A program made the position numbers and the translations under genes. Source: Kribbella aluminosa (GTDB taxonomy: Bacteria > Actinomycetota > Actinomycetes > Propionibacteriales > Kribbellaceae). Taken from it: a stretch of DNA of 64,000 bases. The stretch's first letter is position 1. Each line of letters opens with the position of its first letter. Positions 1 through 7,575 of this stretch are shown here, piece after piece. The DNA is taken from assembly GCF_017876295.1 (NCBI RefSeq), contig NZ_JAGINT010000001.1, positions 4,030,001-4,094,000 of the forward strand. The letters are read 5' to 3'. The notes beneath the pieces were generated by a model, which did not search any database, was not told the DNA's origin, and saw nothing but the letters and a program-made list of their open reading frames with translations.

Positions 1-110
1 CCGCCGCCGACGAGGTGCTGTCGTACTGGCGCCACGTCGAGACGGACCGCGCCTCGGCCCGCGAGGTCATCACTTCTCTCGTTGCCCTTCTCAAAGGACA
101 GGACAACACC

Positions 111-812
111 ATGGCATTACCTGAAGCACTGAACCTCAGCCTCGGCGAACTGATCGCCGGCGTGTACGAGGACCACCCGGACGCGGACGACCTGACGCGG
201 ATCGCCGAGGCCCGCCGCCGCGCCCGCGCGCTGACCGACCTCGGCGAGCAGCTCGTCGACCACTACGTCAGCGAGGCCAAGCTGAGCGGCGCGTCGTGGG
301 GCGAGATCGGCGACGCGCTCGGCGTGTCCGACAAGAGCGCCGAGCGTGCGCGTACGTCGGACGTCTTCGCCCGGTACACCAACCTGAACCGGCACTGCAT
401 CGTCCTCGCGCAAGAGGCCGCCCGTACCCACAAGCACGACCTCATCGGCACCGAACACCTCCTGCTCGGTCTGCTGTCGGAGCCAAGGGGGCTGGCGTAC
501 GACGTACTGACCGCGCACGACACCTCCGAGCAACAGGTCCGCGACGCGATCGAGACCGCGCTGCCGGCCGCGGGGGAGCAGGCGATCCAGGGGCACATCG
601 CGTTCGGGCCGGACAGCAAGGAGTCGATCAAGGAGACCCTCCGCGCGGCCGGCGAACTCGGGCACGACTGGGTCGGCACCGAACACACGCTGCTCGGGCT
701 GATCCGCGTCAAGGACAGCGGCGCGGCGCAGATCCTGCGTGGTCTCGGCTTCACGTCCGACGCTCTGCACGAGACGATCAAGGCCGAGATCGCCGCGCGG
801 CTCGCGGAGTAG
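111..812 (+). CDS. Clp N-terminal (double Clp repeat) domain protein
   Basis: The protein (233 aa from ATG 111) carries two Clp_N-type repeats. The first, around residues 95-165, contains HDLIGTEHLLLGLL. The second, around residues 175-230, contains HDWVGTEHTLLGLI. This is the substrate/adaptor-binding fold at the N-terminus of ClpA/ClpC, but no AAA+ ATPase domain follows. The N-terminal 90 residues are helical, with a HTH-like stretch (SWGEIGDALGVSDKSAE) common in actinobacterial stand-alone ClpN proteins. AAAGGACAGG about 8 bases before ATG 111 fits a ribosome site. The frame stays open upstream to the window edge (another ATG-like start near 15), so a longer protein cannot be excluded. Probable role: cytoplasmic adaptor or regulator of unknown target. 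Confidence 0.8.
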   Translation: MALPEALNLSLGELIAGVYEDHPDADDLTRIAEARRRARALTDLGEQLVDHYVSEAKLSGASWGEIGDALGVSDKSAERARTSDVFARYTNLNRHCIVLAQEAARTHKHDLIGTEHLLLGLLSEPRGLAYDVLTAHDTSEQQVRDAIETALPAAGEQAIQGHIAFGPDSKESIKETLRAAGELGHDWVGTEHTLLGLIRVKDSGAAQILRGLGFTSDALHETIKAEIAARLAE

Positions 813-816
813 TTGC

Positions 817-1461
817 TCAGGACAACGGCAGGAGTGCGTGGCAGGCGTCGACGTTGTGGAGTTCGATGTCGCTTCGGCGGTGTTGTTCCCAGGTCTGCCG
901 GTTGAGCCGCCACCGGTTGAGCAGGGCGGGTTCGCCGCGGCGCGTCGCCCAGTCGAACCCGTCGGGCGCGTACCCGAGGGACCGTGAGATCGCGTTCGAT
1001 CCCAGGTTGTCGACGAACGCGTCGCTGCTCGCTTCCTTCGCACCGAGCCCCTCGAACGCGAGGTGGAGGATCGCCTGACGCATCTCCTTGCCGAGCCCTC
1101 GGCCGCGGTGGTCGACGGACAGCCAGGAGAACGACGTGACGGTCCCGAAGGTGGAGAAGTTCACGCCGATGACGTCCTGCATACCGACCGGTTCGCCGTC
1201 GACGACAACCACGAAGTACAGCCGCCACTTGACGGCGTCGATGTTCCCGCGGCCACGCCACATCGAGCGCAACCACTTGGCCACGCGGAGATCCGGGTCG
1301 GTTTCGAAGAACGAGATCGGATCGTCGTACGGCGTCGGCTCGGCGTGCATCTTGCCCGCATGAACCACGGGGGCGAGCTGGTCCAGCAGCTCGTCCGTGG
1401 CGGCGCGCAACTCCAGTACCGGCGTACCGACGCGCACATCGAGGAGGGGATAGCTCAGCAT
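817..1461 (-). CDS. GNAT-family N-acetyltransferase
   Basis: From ATG 1461 the product is 214 aa. It has a C-terminal GNAT fold with the acetyl-CoA loop VDHRGRGLGKEMRQAIL (R-G-x-G-L-G) and the late segment NAISRSLGYAPDG typical of the beta6/alpha4 region. It is expected to acetylate an unknown small molecule in the cytosol. The reading frame continues upstream without a stop into a kinase-like fragment (to 1776), making a 319-codon fused frame. I chose ATG 1461 because AAGG lies about 9 bases upstream and residues from MLSYPLLDVRVGTPV on look like a natural GNAT start. The stop is 5 bp from the convergent ClpN gene. Function is family-level only. Confidence 0.8.
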   Translation of the reverse strand: MLSYPLLDVRVGTPVLELRAATDELLDQLAPVVHAGKMHAEPTPYDDPISFFETDPDLRVAKWLRSMWRGRGNIDAVKWRLYFVVVVDGEPVGMQDVIGVNFSTFGTVTSFSWLSVDHRGRGLGKEMRQAILHLAFEGLGAKEASSDAFVDNLGSNAISRSLGYAPDGFDWATRRGEPALLNRWRLNRQTWEQHRRSDIELHNVDACHALLPLS

Positions 1462-1512
1462 CACAAGGAACCTTACTGGTTGAAGGCAGGGAACAAGCGC
1501 GGCGGGGGATAG

Positions 1513-1776
1513 GTGGCGTCGGTCCAGCGGGCTGGCCTCGGCCGTACGCAGCCCGGCGGCCTCGCGCCGCAGGTACGCCGGCCCGCCGTGCCCTTCGCCG
1601 TCCACGCGCCGCGTCTTGACGATGACCGGCTCGTCGCGGTCGAACAACAGTCGTGTCACCGGCGCCCACTCGTGACCGATCTGCTGCGCACCGACGACAT
1701 CGGGCCGATGTCCCCAGACGTCCGCGAGCCCGTCGAGTACTGCGTCACGTCGCTCGTCCGTCAACGGATAGTGCAT
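1513..1776 (-). pseudogene. N-lobe fragment of an APH-type phosphotransferase, fused in frame to the GNAT gene
   Basis: The first roughly 85 codons from ATG 1776 resemble the N-lobe of aminoglycoside/choline-kinase-fold enzymes: the segment TRLLFDRDEPVIVKTRR has the ATP-binding lysine strand and is followed by YLRREAAGLR. The catalytic HxDxxxxN loop and DxD metal site are absent, because the frame then runs through low-quality sequence into the GNAT gene. The ATG follows the stop of the upstream kinase gene (1778) by one base, so it was probably translationally coupled. I read it as a deletion remnant. A functional kinase-lobe/GNAT fusion is possible but would be unusual. Confidence 0.6.
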
Positions 1777-1777
1777 C

Positions 1778-2701
1778 TCAGCTGTCCTGGTACTCGGCGA
1801 AGATCTCGTCCAGGACGTGTTTCGCGCCCGCGGCGGTCTCGGCGTCCTCGGAATCGTCGTACGTGGACCGATAGGTTGCGAGTGCCTTCCAGAGCGCCCA
1901 GCCGCGGCCGCGTGCCCAGGTCGGATCGTCCACCGACAGCCGATTCCGGAACGCCTGCCGGCCGTCGGCGGTCAGCAACGTCCAGGCGATCGCCAGGTCG
2001 CAGGCTGGATCGCCGACGCCACAGGTCCCGAAGTCGATGACCGCCGACAACTGCCCGTTCTCGAGCAGGAGGTTTCCCTCGGCGACGTCTCCGTGGAACC
2101 AGCGGTCGACACGGTCCCAGCGGGCGTCGACGGAGTTCGCCCAGATCTCCCGCGCCAGTTCGACGTCGACGTACGCCTCGAGTTCCTCGAAGGCGGCCTG
2201 GGCGTTCTCGTCGTACGTGCGCAGCGTGCCGCCGCGGTACCAGTTGTGAATGCCCGGCTGCGGACCGTCGGTGGCGTCGACCCTCTGCAAGGCGACCAGG
2301 AATCCGGCCAGGTCGAGCGCGAACTGCACCGGATCCGCGATCCGGTCCGCCGTAGCAGTCACACCGTCGAGCCACTGGTAGATCGACCACGGATGCGGGT
2401 ACGCCGACGTTGGCTCACCTTGCGCCAACGGCACCGGGATCGGCAACGGCAGCAGGGGAGCGAACACCGGAAGCCACCGGTGCTCCTTCTCGACAGCCTG
2501 GGCGTACTCCGCCGCGCTGGGCATCCGCACGACCATGTCGGCACCGAGGTGAAACGTCCGGTTGTCCCAGCCGCCGTTGTCCACCGGCCGCACGGCAAGA
2601 GCAGTCCACTGTGGGAATTGCTCCGCGACAAGACGACGTACCTGAGCCGCCTCGATCTCGATGCGCTCCGGCACGGGACCAAGATCCGGCGTCTCACTCA
2701 T
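1778..2701 (-). CDS. APH/choline-kinase-family phosphotransferase
   Basis: 307 aa from ATG 2701 (an in-frame GTG at 2716 is an alternative). The kinase catalytic loop reads WFHGDVAEGNLLLENG and is followed by the metal motif AVIDFGTCGVGDPACDL, so both the catalytic Asp/Asn and the Mg-binding Asp are present. This is the APH(2'')/macrolide-kinase-like branch of antibiotic phosphotransferases, which transfer ATP gamma-phosphate to a hydroxyl of a small molecule; the substrate cannot be told from sequence. It is one of five intact kinases of this fold in the first 16 kb. It lies upstream of the fused kinase-fragment/GNAT frame with a 1-bp gap, suggesting one transcript. The gene at 14365-15270 shares the CGVGDPACDL block and is a close paralogue. 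Confidence 0.85.
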   Translation of the reverse strand: MSETPDLGPVPERIEIEAAQVRRLVAEQFPQWTALAVRPVDNGGWDNRTFHLGADMVVRMPSAAEYAQAVEKEHRWLPVFAPLLPLPIPVPLAQGEPTSAYPHPWSIYQWLDGVTATADRIADPVQFALDLAGFLVALQRVDATDGPQPGIHNWYRGGTLRTYDENAQAAFEELEAYVDVELAREIWANSVDARWDRVDRWFHGDVAEGNLLLENGQLSAVIDFGTCGVGDPACDLAIAWTLLTADGRQAFRNRLSVDDPTWARGRGWALWKALATYRSTYDDSEDAETAAGAKHVLDEIFAEYQDS

Positions 2702-2783
2702 CCCGACAGCATGCACGACATCGTCCGGCCGATCCTCCGGTTTTCTCGACAGCGCCTCGCCGGTTGCTGTTTGATCGGGTGAT

Positions 2784-2997
2784 GCCGCATCCTCGACGTC
2801 GGCTGCGGCTGCGGCTCCGGTCCGCTGTCAGCGGCGTTCCGCGACAAGGGCGCGATCAGGACCGGCTTCGACCAGAGCACCGCCATGCTCGACCTGGCCC
2901 GCCAACGCCTCGGCGCTGACGCAGACCTCAGCAACTGGCACCGTCCACTCCAGACAATGACTTCAGCTTCATCTTCTTCACTCTCGAGGCGTCCTGA
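2784..2997 (+). pseudogene. SAM-dependent methyltransferase remnant with internal deletion
   Basis: Read on the plus strand, this stretch encodes the class I methyltransferase motif I (RILDVGCGCGSGPLSAAF) followed by FDQSTAMLDLARQRLG, the acidic-loop/helix region. After about 50 codons the similarity stops. In another frame the last 15 codons before TGA 2995-2997 read NDFSFIFFTLEAS, which looks like the C-terminal strand of the same kind of enzyme. The middle of the gene appears to be missing. There is no plausible start and the two ends are out of frame, so it is not expected to make an enzyme. It lies between the kinase and metS genes. Confidence 0.6.
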
Positions 2998-3005
2998 GAC
3001 CCGGT

Positions 3006-4508
3006 TCAGGTGATACGGAGAAAGACCGGCTCTGGGGGCGCGACGCGATCGCGGTTGCCGAGCTGGCATTCGAGGCGTGCGGCCCCACCTGGGCAGAACG
3101 GCGTGAGTTCCGTGGAGATCGTGCGGCAGGCCTGCACGACGCGGCTGAGTAGTTGGTGGACGAGGCGCTGATCGCCGCCGGCGTTCCTGAGGAAATTCCA
3201 TGGCTCTGCTGAGTTCAGGAGCTGATTGGCAAGGTCGACGGCGGCAACCAAGTGCCCGGTTGCCGACCGGAAGTCCGCGATCCTGAGGGCCGCATCGACC
3301 TTCGACGGCAGCGCGGCGCAGACGGCGTCCAGACCTGCGCTGTCCCAAGTCGGGCCGATCGCGGGTTCGCCATCGCGGCAGAGCTGCCCGTCGAAGTACT
3401 GGTGCAGCAAAGTCACGGTCCGATTGGCGAGGTTGCCGAGGCCGTTGGCGAGGTCGGTGTTGTACGCCTGCCGCAGACGTGCGGTGGTGAACTCCGTGTC
3501 GCCGAGCAGCGGAACTTCGCGGGTGATCCACCAGCGAAGGGCATCCGCGCCATAGGTGTCGACCAGGTCGACTGGATCGACGATGTTGCCGGTGCTCTTG
3601 GACAGCTTGGCGCCGCCCAGGTTGACGTAGTCGTGCACATGGATGGTGGTCGGTAGCGGCTGACCCGCTGAGAGGAGGAGCCCGATCCAGTACACGGCGT
3701 GGAAGCGTGTGATGCCCTTGCCGATCACGTGCACGCGTTCGCCGTCGCCTGCCCACCAGGTCTCGTACTCCTCGCGGGGGCGGTCGACGCCGAGCGCGGT
3801 GATGTAGTTGGTGAGTGCGTCCCACCAGACGTAGATCACCTGGCTGGGGTCGCGGGGGACAGGGATGCCCCATCCACCCGCACGGACAGCTGGACGAGAC
3901 ACACTGAAGTCCTCGAGGCCTTTGTCGAGGAACGCGAGTACTTCGTTGCGCTTCTGGGGTGGGTTGATCGCGAGGGCGCCAGAGGTGATCGCGTCCTTGA
4001 TCTGATCCTGGTAGCGGGTGAGACGGAAGAACCAGTTGGTCTCCGTCACCTGCTCCGGCTCGGTGCCGTGCTCAGGACAGGCTCCGCCGATCAACGCGTC
4101 CAGCTCGTGGAACTGCTCGCATCCGACGCAGTACAGACCCGTGTAAGTACGCCGATAGAAGTCGCCCGCATCGGCGCAGCGCTGCCACAGATACTCGACG
4201 GCGGGCCGATGACGTGGGTCGGACGACGTACGGACGTAATCGTCGCAACTCAGCTCGAGCTGCCCTTGGAGCGCCTGGAAGCGGTCGGCGGCATGGTTGA
4301 CGAAGTCCGCGACCTGCTCTCCGGCATTCCGGGCAGCGAGCACGTTCTTCAGCGCGTGGTCGTCGGTCCCGGACAGGAACCGGACCGGCTGACCACGAAG
4401 CCGCCGGTGGCGCGCGAGCACGTCAGCCTGCACGAACTCGAGCGCATGCCCGAGATGCGGCGCCGCGTTCACGTACGGGATCGCGGTCGTGATGTAGTAC
4501 GGGTTCAT
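3006..4508 (-). CDS. metS: methionyl-tRNA synthetase (class I)
   Basis: The product (500 aa from ATG 4508) charges tRNA-Met with methionine. It opens with PYYITTAIPYVNAAPHLGHA, where HLGH is the class I HIGH motif. It carries a zinc-knuckle-like CVGCEQF with a later CPEH, and KLSKSTGN is the KMSKS loop. The anticodon-binding helical domain follows (LANRTVTLLHQYF). No C-terminal tRNA-binding EMAP domain is present, so this is the short form. The upstream in-frame extension to 4709 lacks protein character and contains foldable leader sequence, and GGAAGGA sits upstream of ATG 4508. Position among resistance-like genes suggests it may be an accessory second MetRS; checking the genome for another metG would decide that. 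Confidence 0.93.
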   Translation of the reverse strand: MNPYYITTAIPYVNAAPHLGHALEFVQADVLARHRRLRGQPVRFLSGTDDHALKNVLAARNAGEQVADFVNHAADRFQALQGQLELSCDDYVRTSSDPRHRPAVEYLWQRCADAGDFYRRTYTGLYCVGCEQFHELDALIGGACPEHGTEPEQVTETNWFFRLTRYQDQIKDAITSGALAINPPQKRNEVLAFLDKGLEDFSVSRPAVRAGGWGIPVPRDPSQVIYVWWDALTNYITALGVDRPREEYETWWAGDGERVHVIGKGITRFHAVYWIGLLLSAGQPLPTTIHVHDYVNLGGAKLSKSTGNIVDPVDLVDTYGADALRWWITREVPLLGDTEFTTARLRQAYNTDLANGLGNLANRTVTLLHQYFDGQLCRDGEPAIGPTWDSAGLDAVCAALPSKVDAALRIADFRSATGHLVAAVDLANQLLNSAEPWNFLRNAGGDQRLVHQLLSRVVQACRTISTELTPFCPGGAARLECQLGNRDRVAPPEPVFLRIT

Positions 4509-4590
4509 CAGTGGGATTCCTTCCCTGTCAGATCGGCAGGGACCCACATCAGCTAGAGCCCACCACCGTGGGCTCGCCTCACTCGGTTTC
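4509..4590 (-). promoter_or_regulatory. structured 5' leader of metS, possible translational switch
   Basis: Two hairpins lie directly before metS. The distal one is an 8-bp perfect stem (GAGCCCAC with GTGGGCTC, plus-strand 4556-4575, 4-nt loop). The proximal one pairs GTGGG plus TCCCTG with CAGGGA plus CCCAC (4511-4547), placing the ribosome site (GGAAGGA) in or next to the helix. The 3' arm of the distal stem (GTGGG) could also pair with the CCCAC just before the start codon, giving mutually exclusive folds. This resembles a translational attenuator. I could not find a convincing T-box core (GGUGGNACCGCG), so the ligand is unknown. Confidence 0.4.
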
Positions 4591-4727
4591 AGCGCGCGAC
4601 GAGATTGCCCACCAAGGGGCCCATCATCCGCTGCGCAATGAACATGCCCACGACGATACGACCGAACCCAGCATCCGGCCATTTCATTTCTGGCAGTCGA
4701 AGGCGGCAACCTGTCAGAGTGCTGGTT

Positions 4728-5216
4728 ATGCCTGAGGTTGTCGTTCCGCTGACCGTTCGCAATCTGACCGAAGATGACCTGCCCGCCTGCGGCTGGTACG
4801 GGACAGCGACGGATCTTGCGTACCTGGCCGAAGCGATCCAGCGCGCCCGTCGCGGCGAGGTCGACTACCTAGCGGTCTGCCCACCCTCCGGCCTGTCGGT
4901 CGCGGTCGGCGGCGCCGACTACACGAAACCATCCGGCGCAGCGACAATCTGGCAACTGTCGGTCCAGCCGGAACTGCGGTCATGTGGAATCGGCACGGTT
5001 CTGATCGCGGCCTTGGAGCAGCGCATCCGCGCCCGCGGGCTCCATTGGGCCGAGCTCGGAGTGGACGACAACAGCTCGCGACCACGCGCCTTGTACGAAC
5101 GACTGGGCTACACGGCAAGCGGCACCGAAATCGGCTCATGGAACCAGCAGACCGCGGACGGATCCACGACCCGCTACCAAACGCGGATAACGCTGATGCG
5201 CAAGCAACTGATCTAG
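4728..5216 (+). CDS. GNAT-family N-acetyltransferase
   Basis: 162 aa from ATG 4728. The acetyl-CoA binding motif is VQPELRSCGIGTVLIAALE (R-x-x-G-x-G), followed by LGVDDNSSRPRALYERLGY, the canonical alpha4 region of the family. Substrate is unknown. The annotated frame extends upstream to 4605 but that part overlaps the divergent metS leader and has no protein character. The final codons (LMRKQLI) are encoded by an 18-bp sequence that recurs at 6097-6114, so the present C-terminus may be the product of an insertion. It is divergent from metS with about 220 bp between starts. Confidence 0.82.
   Translation: MPEVVVPLTVRNLTEDDLPACGWYGTATDLAYLAEAIQRARRGEVDYLAVCPPSGLSVAVGGADYTKPSGAATIWQLSVQPELRSCGIGTVLIAALEQRIRARGLHWAELGVDDNSSRPRALYERLGYTASGTEIGSWNQQTADGSTTRYQTRITLMRKQLI
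5196..5213 (+). repeat. 18-bp direct repeat, left copy
   Basis: The 18 bases starting ATGCGCAAGCAAC at 5196 are repeated exactly at 6097-6114 in the same orientation. Here they form the last codons of the GNAT gene; in the right copy the frame continues for another dozen codons to a stop at 6150. The pair brackets the reverse-oriented glyoxalase-family gene. This looks like a target duplication or a small segmental duplication. Confidence 0.75.
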
Positions 5217-5304
5217 ATAACCACGCCGCCCACAAGCACAAGAACGTCCGCCAATGGCTGGCAAAATAGGTCGCCGGAGCAACGAGTTGGAGCAGCGTCG
5301 GGCC

Positions 5305-5934
5305 TCAGCCGACGAACGCGATCGCGTTGCCGTCCGGGTCACGCACGATGAAGTCGGTGCCGCCCCACGCTTGTTTGGTCAGCTTCTGCACGATCTCGGC
5401 GTCAGCGGCCAGATACTCCGTGAAAAGTTCGCGCACGTTCGGCGTATCGACGAACGCCATGATGAGCCCTTCTCGTTCCGCGGCACCGGCCGCGAACACC
5501 GGCTCGTGTACGAACTTCAGGTGCAAGGTCGCGCCGTCGCGCGACACCGATCCGTAGAACGGCGGGTTGCCGTGCAAGAAGTCGATCCGGAAGCCGAGCT
5601 GGTCCCGATAGAACGTGGCCGCGGCATCGACGTCGACGACGTACAGCACCGGTTTGGCGCTCGCGACTGCCGTGTCCTGAGTCTCCGGCTGCTCGTTGGT
5701 GGGCGGGGGCCGCTTCCGTGCTCGCCCTGAGTTCGGCCCAGCTGGCGCAGCCCGCTTCGAGGGCGATGATCTCTTGGGCTTCGGTGAGGGGAAACTTCAG
5801 CGCGAGTGCTTCGCCGTCGGACAACGCGCGATAGCGCGCGAGCTGTCGGATGCGGCCGCCAATCGAGAAGTTTCCTTCGCGGTGCCAGCGAACGAGCAGT
5901 TTCGCCTGCTTCTTGTAGGTTTCGAGCTTGGGCA
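5305..5934 (-). pseudogene. glyoxalase-superfamily protein with N-terminal helical domain, frameshifted
   Basis: Two overlapping minus-strand frames together make one known architecture. From ATG 5934 the first 75 codons (MPKLETYKKQAKLLVRWHRE, then ALKFPLTEAQEIIALEAG) form the helical domain often fused to VOC domains. From about 5700 down to 5305 a different frame encodes a complete VOC module (KPVLYVVDVDAAATFYRDQL, GSVSRDGATLHLKFVHEPVF, DPDGNAIAFVG). The switch falls near a five-G run at 5704-5711. A single-base indel there restores a protein of about 209 aa. Either the gene is recently inactivated or the indel is a sequencing error. VOC proteins of this type are metal-dependent, often resistance-associated binding proteins. 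Confidence 0.7.
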
Positions 5935-6096
5935 TGGCGCTCCCTCTTCGGTCTTGAAGTAGGTGGGCCTTGCCCTTTCGGCTTGTTGTGCCGTTGCGCC
6001 CTACGACCGGGTTTGAACCCGCGCCTGCGACGTCGAGATTATCACAGCGAATTGGCCCTCGGCCGCGTGAGCGCCATCCCTGTTCAGGAACCAACG

Positions 6097-6114
6097 ATGC
6101 GCAAGCAACTGATC
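6097..6114 (+). repeat. 18-bp direct repeat, right copy
   Basis: Exact copy of the 18 bases at 5196-5213. From here the frame continues for a further eleven codons (QKLMRGRVGTG) to TAA at 6150, so this could be the displaced original end of the GNAT gene. Confidence 0.75.
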
Positions 6115-6146
6115 CAGAAGCTGATGCGCGGGCGGGTTGGTACCGG

Positions 6147-6551
6147 CTAAGCGGTTGCGACCTGGACGGCGTTGAGGATGCTCGACAGGCTCGCCGGGTG
6201 GGCCAGCTTCAGGTTCGCGAGCTCACCGGGCCGGAACCAGCGAAGATCGTCGTGCTCCTCGGGTGCGGCGTTGACAGGTTCTCCGGCCCAGCGCGTGACG
6301 AGGAACGCGTGCATGTCGAGGCTCGGGTCGCTGATCGTCATCGGGATGGGTACCGGATCGTGGACCTGGACCCCGAGTTCTTCGAGGCATTCCCGACTGA
6401 CAGCTTGGTGAGGCAACTCGCCCGCCTCGACATGCCCGCCGGCGAGGTCCCAGCAGTCGGGATACCACCGGCGCGATGGGTGGCGATGCACCAGGAGCAC
6501 GAGACCATCGCGCACAAGTGCAGCAACTGAGATCCGAGTCGGGGCAACCAT
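6147..6551 (-). CDS. NUDIX hydrolase
   Basis: 134 aa. The full NUDIX box is present as GGHVEAGELPHQAVSRECLE followed by ELGV, matching Gx5Ex7REUxEExGU. These enzymes hydrolyse nucleoside diphosphates linked to another moiety, using Mg bound by the REUxEE glutamates. The protein is short and single-domain, like MutT-type housecleaning enzymes. The start ATG at 6551 has no strong ribosome site. It is followed upstream by the LLM oxidoreductase gene on the same strand (58-bp gap), so they may share a transcript. Substrate is unknown. Confidence 0.87.
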   Translation of the reverse strand: MVAPTRISVAALVRDGLVLLVHRHPSRRWYPDCWDLAGGHVEAGELPHQAVSRECLEELGVQVHDPVPIPMTISDPSLDMHAFLVTRWAGEPVNAAPEEHDDLRWFRPGELANLKLAHPASLSSILNAVQVATA

Positions 6552-6609
6552 GGCGGCACTCTAGACGCGAAAGCACCTTGCATGCCGCGTGCCGTACGCG
6601 TGCCGCCGC

Positions 6610-7428
6610 CTACTGTCCGGCCAGCTTGGCCACGACTGGCGCGAGTGTGTCGGCGAAGTCGGCGCCGATGACGAAATACGAGAAGCCGATCTCTTCGCGT
6701 CGGCGTTGGATTTCTTCGGCGGCTGCCGCGGGGTCACTCGGAAGTATGACGAGCGAGTCGGCCGCGCGGAGCGCCGCGGTGTCGAGGTTGGGCGGCGCCA
6801 TGAACGGCGCGACACCGTCACCGACCGCGGCGACGTGCTGAACGAGTTCGACATCCCGGCGGCCGGCAAAGTCGCGTACCCGCTTCGTGGTTTCGACCCG
6901 ATCGTCTTCCGGTGGGAGTACGAACGTGACGGCGTCAGCGACTTCGAGGGCGAGCGCCTGCGACTTCGGTCCGCTCACCGCCATGACAACCGGCGTGTGC
7001 AGATCGGGGCCGTCAAACGTACGCAGGGCGGCCACGGTATCGCGCATTCTGGTACGCCGCTCAGCCGGCGAGACGGCAGGCAGCCCCAGCTCGACTTCGA
7101 TCCCGGGTCGGCCGGCGCCGATGCCCATCTCGAAGCGGCCTTCCGTAAGTACTGAGAGTGAGTGAGCTTCCCATGCTGTGCTCCATGGCTCGCGCAGCGC
7201 GGCCGCATAGACCCACGAGCCGATCCGCAGGTCGGCGATCGCCGCCGCGGTTGCCAGCGTGGGGCCAAGTGCCGGTTGCCACGTAGGAACATCGGGCATC
7301 AGCAACGTTGAGTAACCACTGTCGGCGATACTGCGCACGCGGTCTCGCCACGTCGGCAGGTCAGACGTGAGCGGGGCAACGACCCCGAAGCGGAACGGCC
7401 TGGTCGCTCGGCTGGCCTGGTCGGGCAT
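6610..7428 (-). CDS. LLM-class F420/FMN-dependent oxidoreductase
   Basis: 272 aa from ATG 7428, chosen because AAGGAG lies 8 bases upstream; the longer frame to 7512 is not protein-like. It is a luciferase-like (bacterial luciferase/F420 reductase) TIM-barrel: FRFGVVAPLTSD at the N-terminus, DRVRSIADSGYSTLLMPD, the flavin-loop VLTEGRFEMGIGAGRPGIE, and the C-terminal VIGADFADTLAPVVAKLAGQ. Actinobacterial members mostly use coenzyme F420 to reduce or oxidise small organic compounds. A TIGR03621-like subgroup is plausible. A second, unrelated LLM protein is at 41720-42535. Confidence 0.85.
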   Translation of the reverse strand: MPDQASRATRPFRFGVVAPLTSDLPTWRDRVRSIADSGYSTLLMPDVPTWQPALGPTLATAAAIADLRIGSWVYAAALREPWSTAWEAHSLSVLTEGRFEMGIGAGRPGIEVELGLPAVSPAERRTRMRDTVAALRTFDGPDLHTPVVMAVSGPKSQALALEVADAVTFVLPPEDDRVETTKRVRDFAGRRDVELVQHVAAVGDGVAPFMAPPNLDTAALRAADSLVILPSDPAAAAEEIQRRREEIGFSYFVIGADFADTLAPVVAKLAGQ

Positions 7429-7575
7429 GATTGTTCTCCTTGAGTCTGGGGGAGTGCTCGGTCCGGTTGCCCTGTCTACGATCCGGCCATCCGGAATCCG
7501 ACACCGCCGCACCAGAACTTTGACAGGTCGGCGGCATCGTCACCACTGAACGCGGCCGCACGTAACCTGCTTCGG

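Noticed and set aside
4509..4709. T-box riboswitch controlling metS
   Set aside because: Stems exist, but the conserved GGUGGNACCGCG antiterminator sequence and a Met specifier loop are not visible, so I list only a structured leader.
5975..6075. tRNA-like T-arm (GGGTTCAAACCCG on the minus strand) upstream of the glyoxalase gene
   Set aside because: The T-stem has a mismatch in the required register, no D-arm or anticodon arm can be built, and no matching acceptor 5' strand is found. At most it is a decayed tRNA or attachment-site scrap.
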